From positions 5,843,805 to 5,907,804 of the forward strand of contig NC_079484.1 in assembly GCF_026230105.1 (NCBI RefSeq): a stretch of 64,000 bases of DNA, written 5' to 3'. A program made the translations under genes and the position numbers. This document shows positions 10,921 to 21,400 of the stretch, piece by piece; the stretch's first letter is position 1, and each line of letters opens with the position of its first letter. This DNA comes from Diorhabda sublineata. Taxonomy: Eukaryota; Arthropoda; Insecta; Coleoptera; Chrysomelidae. The notes under the pieces were generated by a model. It did no database searches. It was not told where the DNA came from and saw only the letters and a list, made by a program, of their open reading frames with translations.

Positions 10921-12055
10921 GTAACTACTGACACCATTACGGAATCATTTGATCGAGTCTACATCTGCTTGCGTGATTTTGAAATTCTCCCACCTATTGA
11001 GAATCCAGCCGACTGCGAAAAATACGTTTTCTCAGTACCAAAGATTCAAAGCAATTGACAGTCATCGCCACACCAGTAATTTTTATGGTAAAAGCATTAT
11101 GAGTGCTGGAATGATGCGAAAATAGGTTAGAGCGATAATCAATCATTTCCAATTCGAAGATTTGATGGTAAATTGCAATATTTCATCCCAATCTGGACAA
11201 TTATCTCATGCGATCTTCATGAAATCGTTGCATTGGTTATCAAATCAAGCAGCAACCTTTTTTAACGATATAAAGTTGTCGCACGATATGATAATTACCT
11301 TAAAATTAATTGAAATCATGAGGAGAAGGAAAATATTTTTTAGAACAATTCGAATGTTGTTTTTTATTTCAAAAAAGTAAGTACTCGCTTCGAAAGCACG
11401 CTTATTATGTCAAAGAATTAACTTGTCTATTTATACTGATTTTTGATAAAAAAGAATAAAAAAAAAGAAATTGTGATCAAGTTAAGAGAGAAAATGTATA
11501 ATGAACACAGCGTTTTTAAGAAAAAACTAAAGAAACGGTATAAATCTATACTTATGCTTGCGGATAGATAAAAGTGACAACATTGCGGGTTTAATATTCA
11601 TTTAAAAACAGTTGATTCTCGTCTCAGTCCGACTTGGTACTAAACGCCACCTAGACTCACATCCGGAAACAGCACTCACACTAACCACTCGTATGATAGA
11701 AGTGTTAATCTCGCAAAGACCGTATTAATAATTTCTCCTTCTTTTTTCACTTTACTGTTTCAATTTCGAGAAGTGGTAGAGTTTTATTTCCCAACCAACT
11801 TATATATTTCCTTATGATATTAAAAAACATTTCAAGTTGCTATGTACGTCAAAATTTTCATTTATTTAAAAGTAAAAGTCAGTATTCGTATCTAAATTGT
11901 ACATAAAAATAAACTGAAACAACAATATACATATATTCTTATTACTATTTTCGTATCAACTATAAGAACTTCATATAATTTAAGCAGTCATCCTTTTACA
12001 ATAAAAATCCTACATAACCACAAACTTCCTCTACCGTTTACTTCTAACTTCAAGC
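10921..12055. other. AT-rich DNA, no gene seen
   Basis: A plus-strand frame at 10810-11058 overlaps the mariner relic in antisense and is not a gene. Nothing else is recognised. Confidence 0.5.
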
Positions 12056-12334
12056 TTAAAAGTCAACAGATGTTATTATCTCTAAAACCTTCAGCATAAA
12101 CTCACACTGTGTCTCTTTCATTAAAACTTCCATTTCAAGAGATAACCATAAATCCGTAAAATCTAGCTCTGGGCTGTACGGAGGGTGTGAGAGCGTTACA
12201 ATGTGTCTAGTGGATAAAAACGGCAGATCTATTATTGACAAATGTGCTAGGATATTATGAAGAATCCTACCTTCTCGTACCTGCTGCATACGAGCATTTC
12301 TAGCACCTAACTTTTGACTTATAGAAGGCTCCAA
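12056..12334 (-). pseudogene. mariner transposase C-terminal fragment
   Basis: The 92-codon minus-strand frame contains HNILAHLS, where the family has the second catalytic DNAPAHxS, and then RHIVTLSHPPYSPELDFTDL with WLS. The second catalytic Asp is His, while the third (TDLWL) is kept. The remaining 40 residues fit the weakly conserved tail. A 120-bp stretch is near-identical to 10.75-10.88 kb, so the two are copies of one family. It is 5'-truncated and inactive. Confidence 0.65.
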
Positions 12335-12540
12335 CCACTTTTGTCCTTATGGATTACACCTTGGATATCAAAGAAGAAAATAAGCATGATGTTCAATCTC
12401 AACTACGATATTCTGGTTTTTCAACCTTTCTCAACCAATTGCTCTATGTTGTAGGATTTCTGGACACAACTTTCATAGCCACATTCCTCATACGATTCCG
12501 TTCGTTGATTAAAATGCGCTCTTCTTCTTTTAATGCTTAT
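12335..12540. other. Unassigned; possible LINE 3' flank
   Basis: It lies just downstream of the LINE stop codon on the minus strand and may be its 3' untranslated region. No motif proves it. Confidence 0.3.
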
Positions 12541-12984
12541 TCATTAATGGATGTTCGCGACCACATTCTTCATGGCTTCTCTATCTCTAGAGGTATGGAT
12601 CAATGTCTGAATATCTTGTATATCCGTCCACTGTCTCACGTTCCGCAGCCTCTTTCGTCCCAATCCTCTCTTACCTTCAATCTTGCCCTCGACTATCAGC
12701 TGAAGGAATTGATATTTATGGCCTCGCATTATATGGCCAAGATATGCAATCTTTCATTTCTTCACGATGTTAAAGAGTTCACGGTCTTTATTGATACGCC
12801 TGAGAATATCCTCATTCCACACTTTGGCAGTCCATGGTATCTTCAGGATGCAATGATATACCCACATTTCGAATGCCTCTAATTTGTTGATATTTTTTAC
12901 CTTAAGGGTCCAATCCTCCATCCCGTAAAGAAGCACTGACCAAACGTAGCACCGCACAAGTCTCAGTCTAAGATCAAGGTACAT
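12541..12984 (-). pseudogene. RTE-like LINE ORF2 C-terminus, 5'-truncated
   Basis: The minus-strand frame reads LRLVRCYVWSVLLYGMEDWT, then FEMWVYHCILKIPWTAKV, KDRELFNIVKK, a single stop (AGA to TGA type), KIAYLGHIMRGHKYQFLQLI, GKRGLGRKR, and ends VVANIH-stop. These are the successive blocks after the palm domain of insect endonuclease/reverse transcriptase LINEs (RTE-like). Apart from one nonsense change and what looks like a short gap after GRKR, the frame is intact, so the copy is fairly young. The 5' truncation at 12984 is typical of LINE insertion. The region at 22.9-23.8 kb is a more decayed relative. A long plus-strand open frame over the same bases is an antisense shadow. Confidence 0.75.
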
Positions 12985-15090
12985 GTAAATACATTTTTAA
13001 ATTTTATGAATGTACTTCGAGCGCTCAAGAAAATTAAACGACGTAACTTCTTTTGGTCGTTGGTTAACTTTTCTGGTACAAGCTTCCCGCACAAGTTACG
13101 TGCCATTAAATTATTGTGAAGAAAATATTAATATTGATTTTGGCATCTAACATTACAACGGACTAACACTTGTAAACGTTAAAGACTGCTGTGTACACTA
13201 TACTCAGTACACTAGTCTTCTTCCCCCGACTCATCACCTTCTCTAAGCCGTTTTGTTCATCCATATCCATGAGGAGTTGATAAACATACCTCTCCGTACA
13301 CTTCTTTCAATTTTTACACGATTGAAGGCTACTTCTCCTCTGATTTTGTTAATATTTTCATCTGTGTTCATTTTCCTCTTCAAGGATTTTACTGACACGC
13401 GATCTAGTCATCTCACATAATTATTTAATTAATATTTCAAAAAATATTCATTTATCTTAACAGTCGTGACTCGAGTTCTCATTTCTCGCGATATTCTACT
13501 AGATTTCGTAGAATGTCGCGAGACAGGGGTGACTTCGAAACTTATACACATGTGAAACCATAAAATTGACATATTAGTAATCCAAGAAAGTATATCATAT
13601 TTTGTAAGATTATTTCTGTCAGAAAATCATGTTTTAAAAACTATTACGAAGAAGCGGACAAAGCTGTGCAAGTGAAACTTTCCATCTGTATACATTTTTA
13701 CTAATAAATTGCTTTTAGGTTTGCAATTAAAAATATAACCGACGTAGTTAACAGCTATTCACTTTCTTTGTAACACAAGTAACGGAGATTATATAACTAA
13801 TTTAATGTATTAACTTATAATGTCTAAACGAGGTTGCACATGTCGTATACAGGTCAAATAAGATCTAAACTACAGTCTTCAACTTATGAAATCCTCTTCA
13901 TAAATAAGTTTTTGAAAATAAATGTAATTCAGAATTGGTCTCTTCATAAAGCCTGGAAATTCAATATTTCTTCTTCGAATACCGGTATTCAAAAATACTG
14001 AATATTTTTCTGTAACATTCCATTACGTAACATCCATATTAACATTGTAGTGAACAATTTTTTTCCTATACCGGACAAAACTATACGAACCATTGATTTC
14101 GTCAGTCAGCGGAAGCGAGCTTCTACCGCCTCCACTGCACAGATTCTTCGAGATTTATGAATTGGCTTACTTAACAGTATCAATTCAAGCTACGTGCAAG
14201 GCTCACAACGGCAACACTAGGAATTTTGAAACATCAGAAGCGTATTTTACAGCGTGAATTAATGGAGACGGGAATGTGCCTAATTAATTGAAAAAAATCT
14301 TTGAATTCAGAATATTACACTTATTCTGTCCAATTAATATAGTTTTCTTTCAATAATTGGTAAGATTATCATAAAAAATATACTCAGTGACACTAGTCAA
14401 GTATCACACATAAATACCTTGATTTCTTAATCAGTCTTCTACAATAATTAAATGATTACTAATAGAAATAATGTCATTAACATGTAATCCTATAAAAAAT
14501 TATAAATGTGGCAACCTTGTATCGGAATACAGGAAATACTTTTATCACCTTGATCAAACCGTCTTTGCCTTCACTTTACCTTCGCGCCAAAGTCTGTGGA
14601 AAGTGGTACAAAGTGAACATCCTCCTTTCTATCGTATCCTCCAAATGTTATTTGGGATGCAAATCTCGTGAATGGGTTAACCACGACAAATCATTCAGTT
14701 TAGCTTACTGGACAAGCACCATATCTCGATCAGAAATATATTGACGTGCATCGTCTTGTTTATATAGAATATTCAGTTGTAACAAACGCCCAGCCGCTAT
14801 ACTGTTTTTGAATAATCAGAAGTGGTGATCAGTGACCATAAGCAATAATATCCCGAAGGATCGATCCAAATGTCCTTCAGTAGCAATCATATCGTCCTTT
14901 ACGGTGGTGTGTTGCCGTTGCACTTGATCGAAACTCGTCAATGAATATGTTATTACGCAAGCCAATACTGGAGCTCTTTACTAGCTCAATCGCTGATAAT
15001 ATAAAAAAATAAGGAACTGTAGAGTAGAAGATTTATGTTTGTTTCAAAATCATTGGTTGGCAAGTTGGTTAATTAAACGACCTCGTTAAG
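12985..15090. other. No gene seen; one strong hairpin
   Basis: AT-rich. Apart from the hairpin at 13484-13523 nothing stands out. Overlapping short frames at 14471-14744 have no recognisable motif. Confidence 0.5.
13484..13523. repeat. 16-bp-arm hairpin
   Basis: TCTCGCGATATTCTAC (13484-13499) and GTAGAATGTCGCGAGA (13508-13523) are inverted copies with one mismatch and an 8-base loop. The arms are CG-containing in AT-rich surroundings. Function unknown; it could be the core of a small fold-back repeat. Confidence 0.6.
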
Positions 15091-15325
15091 CTGAAATGCC
15101 ATATTTTTCGAATTTTTCTTACTTAATCTGCATCTGGAGGTGCTGAAGTGCCTATCACAAGGCGTCTTCTTTGTTGCTATGTTTCTTCATGTGCCCATAC
15201 GAAAGCGTAGTACCAAATTGGTCTCGCAAAGCTGAAGTGCTTATGACATCTCTTATTTTCCATGTCTTCCTTCCCTTATCTGTATCTGACAAAGCTGAAG
15301 CTTTCTCTTCGTACTTATTTTCCTC
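15091..15325 (+). repeat. Degenerate short repeats (CAAAGCTGAAGTGCTTATGAC type)
   Basis: Variants of GCTGAAGTGCTTATGAC occur near 15137, 15228 and 15288, and again at about 15669 beyond the mariner. A decayed tandem array seems to have been split by the mariner insertion. Confidence 0.4.
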
Positions 15326-15329
15326 CATC

Positions 15330-15651
15330 TACCTGGCCCAACAAAGAAAACACAAAAATTTTGGAAAAAATAAATTCATTGTCCTTTTCCCAGCGATGTT
15401 CAATAAGTTCGATACCCTTTCGTAGGGCCTAAAACTCTGCTATCCAATATTTGACTGTTTTATGTCACATAACGATAATCATGTTTTTCCATGTTTACAA
15501 ATCATTGAAAACGTTCACTGCCAAACAACGTGGCGTCTTCAAACTTGAAACATATGATGCATAGATTGTGTACTTTTTAATGCAGTGGTATTTTCCTAAC
15601 ATCTACCAGCATCCCTAAATCAGGCCAGGTACTTCTGGGACCATCCTCGTA
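15330..15651 (-). mobile_element. Internally deleted mariner element, 3' end damaged
   Basis: On the minus strand the element starts at TA (15650-15651) with CGAGGATGGTCCCAGAAGTA, as in the 4798 copy. It keeps about 230 bases of 5' region including the start of the coding sequence, then jumps to about 90 bases of 3' region (ACTTATTGAACATCGCTGGG, then CTTTGTTGGGCCAGGTA). The 3' inverted repeat stops after CCAGGTA, so the end is truncated. The deletion joins 5' and 3' ends much as in the 4798 copy but at a different point. Confidence 0.7.
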
Positions 15652-16195
15652 CAAAAGCGTGTTAACGCAAAACTGAGGTGCTTATGACTTGGCATCATCT
15701 AGAAAACACTACTTACAATTATTCTGACTTCTTGACACATCGTGTTACACTTAATACAGTAAACGAACTCACAAAAACTAAAATATTCTACGTTACTTTC
15801 TTAAGAAAAGAAAAAAATATTTGCGGACTATGGTTGAAGATTGTCGATTTTTCGTTTTATCTGTATCGTACATTCTTTTATTTTTATTTTCTTGCTTTAA
15901 CCAATCTATACATTGATATTCCCAAGAAATTTTCATTAGCTTCATATTTTTTAGTACTTATAGTTGTCGTTATCATTTGTCAATCCAGTCCTCGACATAT
16001 TAAAAGTTCTATTTTCATACCATGAAGCATTTCTTTCAATTTCTTTTTTACCAAGTTTATCAACGAGAAACCCAAATTTAGAAAAATGTATTTAGTTCTG
16101 TTCTTTCCAAATAAACAAATTAATGAAAATATATTAATATGAATATCACCTTTTATGCACTCTCTCAATGATACAACATTGTAGGGAATATAGGA
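15652..16195. other. AT-rich DNA, no gene seen
   Basis: A 115-codon plus-strand frame (15678-16025) is rich in Phe, Tyr and Leu and matches no family I recognise. I treat it as chance. Confidence 0.45.
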
Positions 16196-16400
16196 GAGCC
16201 CCCGGAGCGAGTTAAACGGTCCCTTCCACCGCCTTCGGGCTGCTTCTAAACCCCCGACATTAATTAGTCCTCAATGCGAGGGAGCCATGAAAGTTTACCA
16301 GTTAATTAGGAAGTCGCTACGTACCGCGGGCATTCGCAATTTGCTTTAATTCGCTTTCCGGGTGCGTTCCGAGCGATAGCATCGGGTTTGTCTTCTTCTA
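16196..16400. other. GC-rich island, candidate conserved non-coding element
   Basis: It contains clusters such as GAGCCCCCGGAGCGAG, TTCCACCGCCTTCGGGC and TACCGCGGGCATTCGC beside TTAATTAG homeodomain-type sites. This is clearly out of character with the AT-rich flanks. No open frame or TE motif explains it. A regulatory element or an unrecognised exon are both possible. Confidence 0.35.
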
Positions 16401-16679
16401 AGATTTAGTCTCTTCTTCTGAGAACGATAACTTATCGATAACACCTTAATTCAATGGAAATTTGTCGCCTTTGTTGCGACCCCGTCAACTGAATAGGCTA
16501 GATCAGTGTAAAGTGCTGCTAAATGTTTGTAATCCATTTAATTTAGTTTCTATATAAATTTTTTTTTGAACTTTCTATGTATTTTCATGTTTCTATGTAT
16601 TCAACTCAGTATCATTTGTATTTAGATGATACGTTTAGAGACATTCAATCAATTTCTAGTTGCTTTAACCGTCCAGGTG

Positions 16680-17052
16680 GTTTCCGATGCTGCAATTTCA
16701 CTGTTGCCCCCGTTGTGTATTTTATTTTTAGCTAATATAAGCAGCTTGAATTTTTCCAGTGAGCTTCTCCACCTCGTTTAAGTAGTTCGATATTTCTTTA
16801 TTACTTTGACGAAGCTTACCCAGCTTGGCCAATAAAAGACTTGGAATCTCTCCTTTAAACCCATTTTTCGGATTTTTGTATAATTTCTCTTAGAGGGTTC
16901 TTTATGGTTATGATTTTCCTCGCTTTCTGGGTTAGTTTCGTTTTCACAAACAGTACCGTTCTGTCCTGTCCTGTCGCATTTATTTGCAATAACCCTAACG
17001 CATTGAGAAATGATTCTAATCTATTCGTATCTCCATCACATTCGCTCGACAC
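16680..17052 (-). pseudogene. gypsy-like retrotransposon gag fragment
   Basis: The minus-strand frame has GDTNRLESFLNALGLL, then FVKTKLTQKARK. After a one-base shift near 16865 it continues LLLAKLGKLRQSNKEISNYL and NEVEKLTGKIQAAY. The order (a D-x-x-LxxFL start, a KTKLTxxAR block, then a helix with NxEVExLT) is that of the capsid part of gypsy-type LTR retrotransposon Gag. No pol, protease or LTR is visible nearby, so this is an isolated broken fragment. The assignment is by memory of the motif order. Confidence 0.55.
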
Positions 17053-18060
17053 AATTTGCTAGCAAAATTGGAGAACTCAAAAGCACTCAAAGATATTTTC
17101 TCCACACTCTGCCTTCAAATATCTCAGTGTTGATTTGCAGGAAAATTGTAAAGTAGCGGGCTATGACAGTAATTCAAACGAATAATCATTGAGTCTTCAC
17201 AAGCACTTTGGATCAAAATATGTCTTAATTGTTTGGTGAAACACTTTTACTACCACCCTCCTCATACGTTAAATACCTGCACATCCAATGCCTGTATCAG
17301 ATTCCCAAAAATTGAGAAAATATAAAAAATATTAACTTTATATCATATTTGCTGCGATGTTTAAATTATTCGTTTCAGTATTCTCAACTTATTCCTTAGC
17401 AAAATTAAAATTGTGAGGCATCTTCCTCTCTGAATATTTTATCCAATCATCTAAAATCAACCCTGTCTCATCATTCCAATTTCGAAACAGTATGTGACAC
17501 CTATTAATTTGACACGACTGTTTCATTTCGTCCCGGCCTTTCCTCATCTCCCTCGGCTTTAGTTTTCTGATTTCATTATTTTTTCATCGAGCTTATCCAT
17601 CCGACAAGTTAGCAAAATATATTTCCAAAATCTAGCTGTCAGAATATTAAATGTAACTGACACATTTAAATCATTCAAACATTGACATTGCATTACGAAA
17701 CTAGAAAATATTTTCAACGTATATAATTAATTAGTAATCGTTTGAATTAACTAATTATATATTTTTTATAATCAAGCTACAATATTGATAATTGCATAAT
17801 TAATTACAGAAGCAGAACGAATCAAAAACAAATGTTTACAAACGGTGCGTTCAGAGGCTTTCGAAATCTAACCAACCATAAACAATTTCAAATAAATTTA
17901 TATAATAAGGATTATTTTGAAATAAAAAATGTTTTCTAAAATTTGTTATAAGACTTTTCTTACAAAGAAAACGAAAAATTTTCACAAGCAGCGAATTGTA
18001 AAGAGAGCTATGAAACGATGCGTATTTTAATTTATTTAATAAATTATAAAGAATACCAAT
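17053..18060. other. AT-rich DNA, no gene seen
   Basis: Nothing coding. LTRs belonging to the gag fragment were looked for and not found. Confidence 0.5.
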
Positions 18061-18480
18061 GGAAAATGTACGGCGACCACAGGGTCATCGGTATGTTATT
18101 GGGATTGCAAGGTGGTTATACAAAATAATTGTTTTCTTTATTTGTGGTACAGTAGGGCGAAACATCATTATGTAAGAAAATAATGGCCAATTCGGAATGT
18201 ACATTAAACACGAGCTGTTGGTGGATCCCAATAACATCACTCTACCCCATTTTGACATCAAATTGGGGCTCATGAAAAATTATGTGAAAAAAACCGTGTT
18301 GCTTTCCAGTATTTACAAAAAATCTTTCCAAACATTACAGAGGGAAAACTGAAAGAGGGTATATTTGTTGGACCACGAATCCATTAAATTGTAAAGTGTT
18401 TAAAAACCTTTTATCTGTTAATAAAAAATCTGCTTGTAAGTTATTCAAAATGTTTTCGAGAAATAAGAAATCATTACCGA
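18061..18480 (+). pseudogene. Degenerate copy of a recurrent insect repeat-encoded protein, function unknown
   Basis: Three frames in series give YGDHRVIGMLLGLQGGYTK, then FLYLWYSRAKHHYVRK-stop-WPIR, then LVDPNNITLPHFDIKLGLMK, then GKLKEGIFVGPRI, then SACKLFKMFSRNKKS. I recognise this block order (LQGGYTK, CFLCLWDSR, LPPLHIKLGLMK, AKxKEGIFVGPQI, FLGN) from a protein family present in many copies in insect and other animal genomes. I do not know its function. High copy number and decay suggest it belongs to a mobile element. It has at least three frameshifts and several stops. It abuts the R2/R4-type LINE remnant starting at about 18508, on the same strand. Confidence 0.5.
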
Positions 18481-18507
18481 TTTGAGAATGTAACTCATTC
18501 CTGGCTT

Positions 18508-19641
18508 GTGGAGGTCTTGCAGATTTACAAATTCCATCCAACTTTTGTTAGATTCCTTTCAACAGCGATGAAGAGATGGCGAACGAAACAACATCTTCAA
18601 ATCGGTCCAAACTCCCTCAGTACTGACGAAATACCCATTCGTAGGGGAATATACCAGGGCGACTCCTTGAGTCCGTTGTGGTTCTGGCTTGCAGCGAATT
18701 CCCTGTCTACCATGCTCAATGATACAAAGTACGGATTCAAAATTAGAGCTAACAGAGGCACCAACTGTACCATTCCCCATCTTCTTTACATGAACGATAT
18801 CAAGCTACAGGTAGCAAATAAGCGTCAAATCAATCATCTTCTCGATTTAACAAATCGATTCTCCACCGATATAAATATGGAGTTTGGACTGTCTAAGTGC
18901 AAGACTCTACATATTAAGAAATGTATCATGAACGGAAATGTGCATTTTTCCAACGGAGATATCGTATTGGCGATGAAAAACGGATAAACCTATAAATACC
19001 TTGGATTTCAGCAGGCTAAGTTACTGAACCCCAAGCAGGCAAAAGCTAGAATCCAGGATCAATACACGAAAAGAATGAAATCACTTATGAAGTCCGAATT
19101 AAATGCAGGCAACTTTAGTCCAGGCCATCATCACCTATGCTACGCCTGCTTTGACGTATTCGTTTGGAATCCTGGTGTCGATAAAAACAGAGGTTGACAC
19201 GAACAATGATGACAAAGAACAACAACAAGGCGGATAAGGATCTGACTTGAATATAGTATTGGACACCGAGAAGCTTGAGCAGTGGTCACGACACGCACTA
19301 CACGGTAGACATCATCACAACCTCAACCAACCGCATTTTAACAAAGAGTCTTCAAACATATGGCTTACCAGCGGCAATCTCTTTCAAATGTAGAAAATGC
19401 CAAGAAACATCACAGACCATTCAACATGTTAGCTAATATCGACTATCTACACCGGCATAACCAAGTATGTAACATCATCCACCAGAAACTATCCAACAAG
19501 TTCGGTCTTCTTAACACTTATACACCGTATTATAAGTACCAGCCGCAGAAGGTGCTCGAAAATGACAATTTTACGATAGGCCCATTATCACCAGCGCGGT
19601 GGTCGGTAGAAGAGTCAATTCAGTCCTTCTTCTCGATGTAG
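18508..19641 (+). pseudogene. R2/R4-type LINE remnant: reverse transcriptase, zinc knuckle and nuclease region
   Basis: The first 159-codon frame holds IRRGIYQGDSLSPLWF (palm block), HLLYMNDIKLQVAN (YxDD site, here YMND) and MEFGLSKCKTLHIKK. After one stop TYKYLGFQQ follows. After a frameshift near 19125 AIITYATPALTYSFGIL follows, then ALHGRHHHNLNQPHFNKESS. A further frame gives ISFKCRKCQETSQTIQH (half of a CCHC knuckle), and the next NIDYLHRHNQVCNIIHQKL, YYKYQPQKVLENDN. This order of palm, knuckle, then an ENDN-containing nuclease-like tail is that of LINEs carrying a restriction-like endonuclease (R2/R4/Dong group). The first catalytic Asp of YxDD is Asn. The tail is cut short before the remaining nuclease residues, and the part between TYSFGIL and ALHGRH looks deleted. 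Confidence 0.6.
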
Positions 19642-21239
19642 CTACTGGCCAAATACGCGGATTTTAATCCTTTTGATACTTTGTATCCGGCATAGGTAAA
19701 TAATACCGGCTCTAAGCTAAGTAGTGCACGCGTTTTGAGTAAATCACACAGCAAAGTGAACAAGAGAAATTACAAGAACAAATGTCTTCATATTTGTACG
19801 TAAATCTTATTTTAAGTCAGATTTAATGAATCTTATAAAGAACGTGCTAAGCTGAAGCTCCAATTGACTTAAAAATCTATATTTGTGCAGAACATTCCTA
19901 TTAAAAAATTTAACCAAGCGCCTATGATCAGAATATATATAAAAGAAGCGATCTGCTGTATACAATTTTGAATGTTTTGTGTTCTAAAAGGAAAACCTGA
20001 GCAAATTTCTAAAAACGACGTGCGCTTAATTAGCCACCAGTCAAACTTTAATTTTTCATCAAGTGTTTCGCAAATAACCGGGCGAATGGAGTTTAAAGGG
20101 GGTGGCGAAGAGTTCCTAGCATGTATAGATTGCGGATTTAGAGGCCTTAGAGGGAGTTTTCGTGTTAACTTTGATTAAATTGCAGCTGGTCGCTGCCGAT
20201 GCGGGTCAGAAAATTGGTTTGGAATTTTTGAGATAGAATTCGTCGTTGAAAATTATACTGAAGATGTGATACATTGACACAAGTTTCTATTCAGAAAAAG
20301 AATCTTTGAAAAATGACAAAATCCCTAGAAAAATATTGTTCCTTTGAACTATCATCAAATTTAATTTAATTTGGATAAATTTTTGGCAAAAACCAGGAAT
20401 ATAAATATTACTCCACTATGACTGCGATACGATTTTTAGATAACTATAATCCTGTAGTATTATTATCCCACGCAGCGGCATCTAAATAACTTCGTGGTGT
20501 CTTGTCAAACATTCTACTGTGCAATTAGCCGAATCGTATAATTTTCCTAATCAAAAAACTAATAATTGTGTTCCAGAAGTATATTGGTGCTTGAAGAAAT
20601 GTGAAAAATAAACCAGCAAGTACGTGCTTGAAATTTCTGTATCGGGAAATTACATCTTTTATTATTGTACATATTCAAGGGTTGTTAAATAAAGATTTGT
20701 ACGTTTCAATTCAGAAAAAAGTAAAAATCAGTACCTTTGATTGTATCATTAAATTATAGCAAATTCTATAACAAAAGAGCCTACACAGAATTCATTTTGC
20801 ATTTTTGGCAATTTTGATTATTTTCTAGATTTCTAGTGCTTTAAGTAAGTAGAAGCAGTTTTAACTACGTCTTACAAAAATGGAACAAAAAGGCTTTTCT
20901 TCAGTATCCACAAAAATTTCTTTTCTTTTTGTTCAAATCTATCAAAAAAGTGGGAAAATTTTCACCGAAAAATTCGGAGTCACTTATAGCGAATGGTTGA
21001 AGTTCTATATAATCTCCAAAGATCTGAATCTAATAAAAAATTACTCCTTGTAGTCCTAGAATTGATTTCCACTAAATCTGATCGATCAATAAGGCATCTT
21101 TAAAAACCTGCAGTGGCTTCTACAGCCCCCATCTTCAAATTTTCATGTTGGGACCAATATTTTTAAAATTTCTGAATCTTCTGGTAACGTCTTTGAATTT
21201 CACAAATTTGTTAATATCATTATTCTTCCGATGATTCCG
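19642..21239. other. AT-rich DNA, no gene seen
   Basis: A 68-codon frame at 19972-20178 has no recognisable motif. No repeats noticed. Confidence 0.5.
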
Positions 21240-21400
21240 TGAAGTTTCCTTGTACCTATCACAGCGTAAAAACAATAAAAGTCGATTGAAAGACATGGAG
21301 TAGAGATCGACCACGAAAGAAATGAACTGACAATCTAGAGCCAGGAAGAGAGAGCAGCAGGCGTTAGACCCATTATGGAAGAAAGAAAAAGAAGTAGAAG
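21240..21400 (+). pseudogene. LINE ORF2 3' end scrap
   Basis: One frame reads DRPRKK-stop-TDNLEPGRE followed by EERKRSRR. RPRKKWxDNLEPG is the extreme C-terminus of a family of insect LINEs. The same ending, RGQEIKRWSGNLEPG, occurs at 35.2 kb with a similar AAGAAGAAA-rich run after it. Only the last about 30 codons are preserved. Confidence 0.5.

Noticed and set aside
11060..11150. Plus-strand NFYGKSIMSAG resembling a mariner C-terminal block
   Set aside because: Match is very short and the nearby mariner relic is on the opposite strand, so it does not form a coherent element.
12349..12882. 177-codon plus-strand open frame
   Set aside because: It is antisense to a clearly homologous LINE ORF2 on the minus strand; the motifs lie on the minus strand.
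16428..16456. CTGAGAACGATAACTTATCGATAAC, superficially like the Penelope hammerhead core
   Set aside because: The CUGANGA and GAAAC cores are both wrong and no Penelope arm sequence flanks it.
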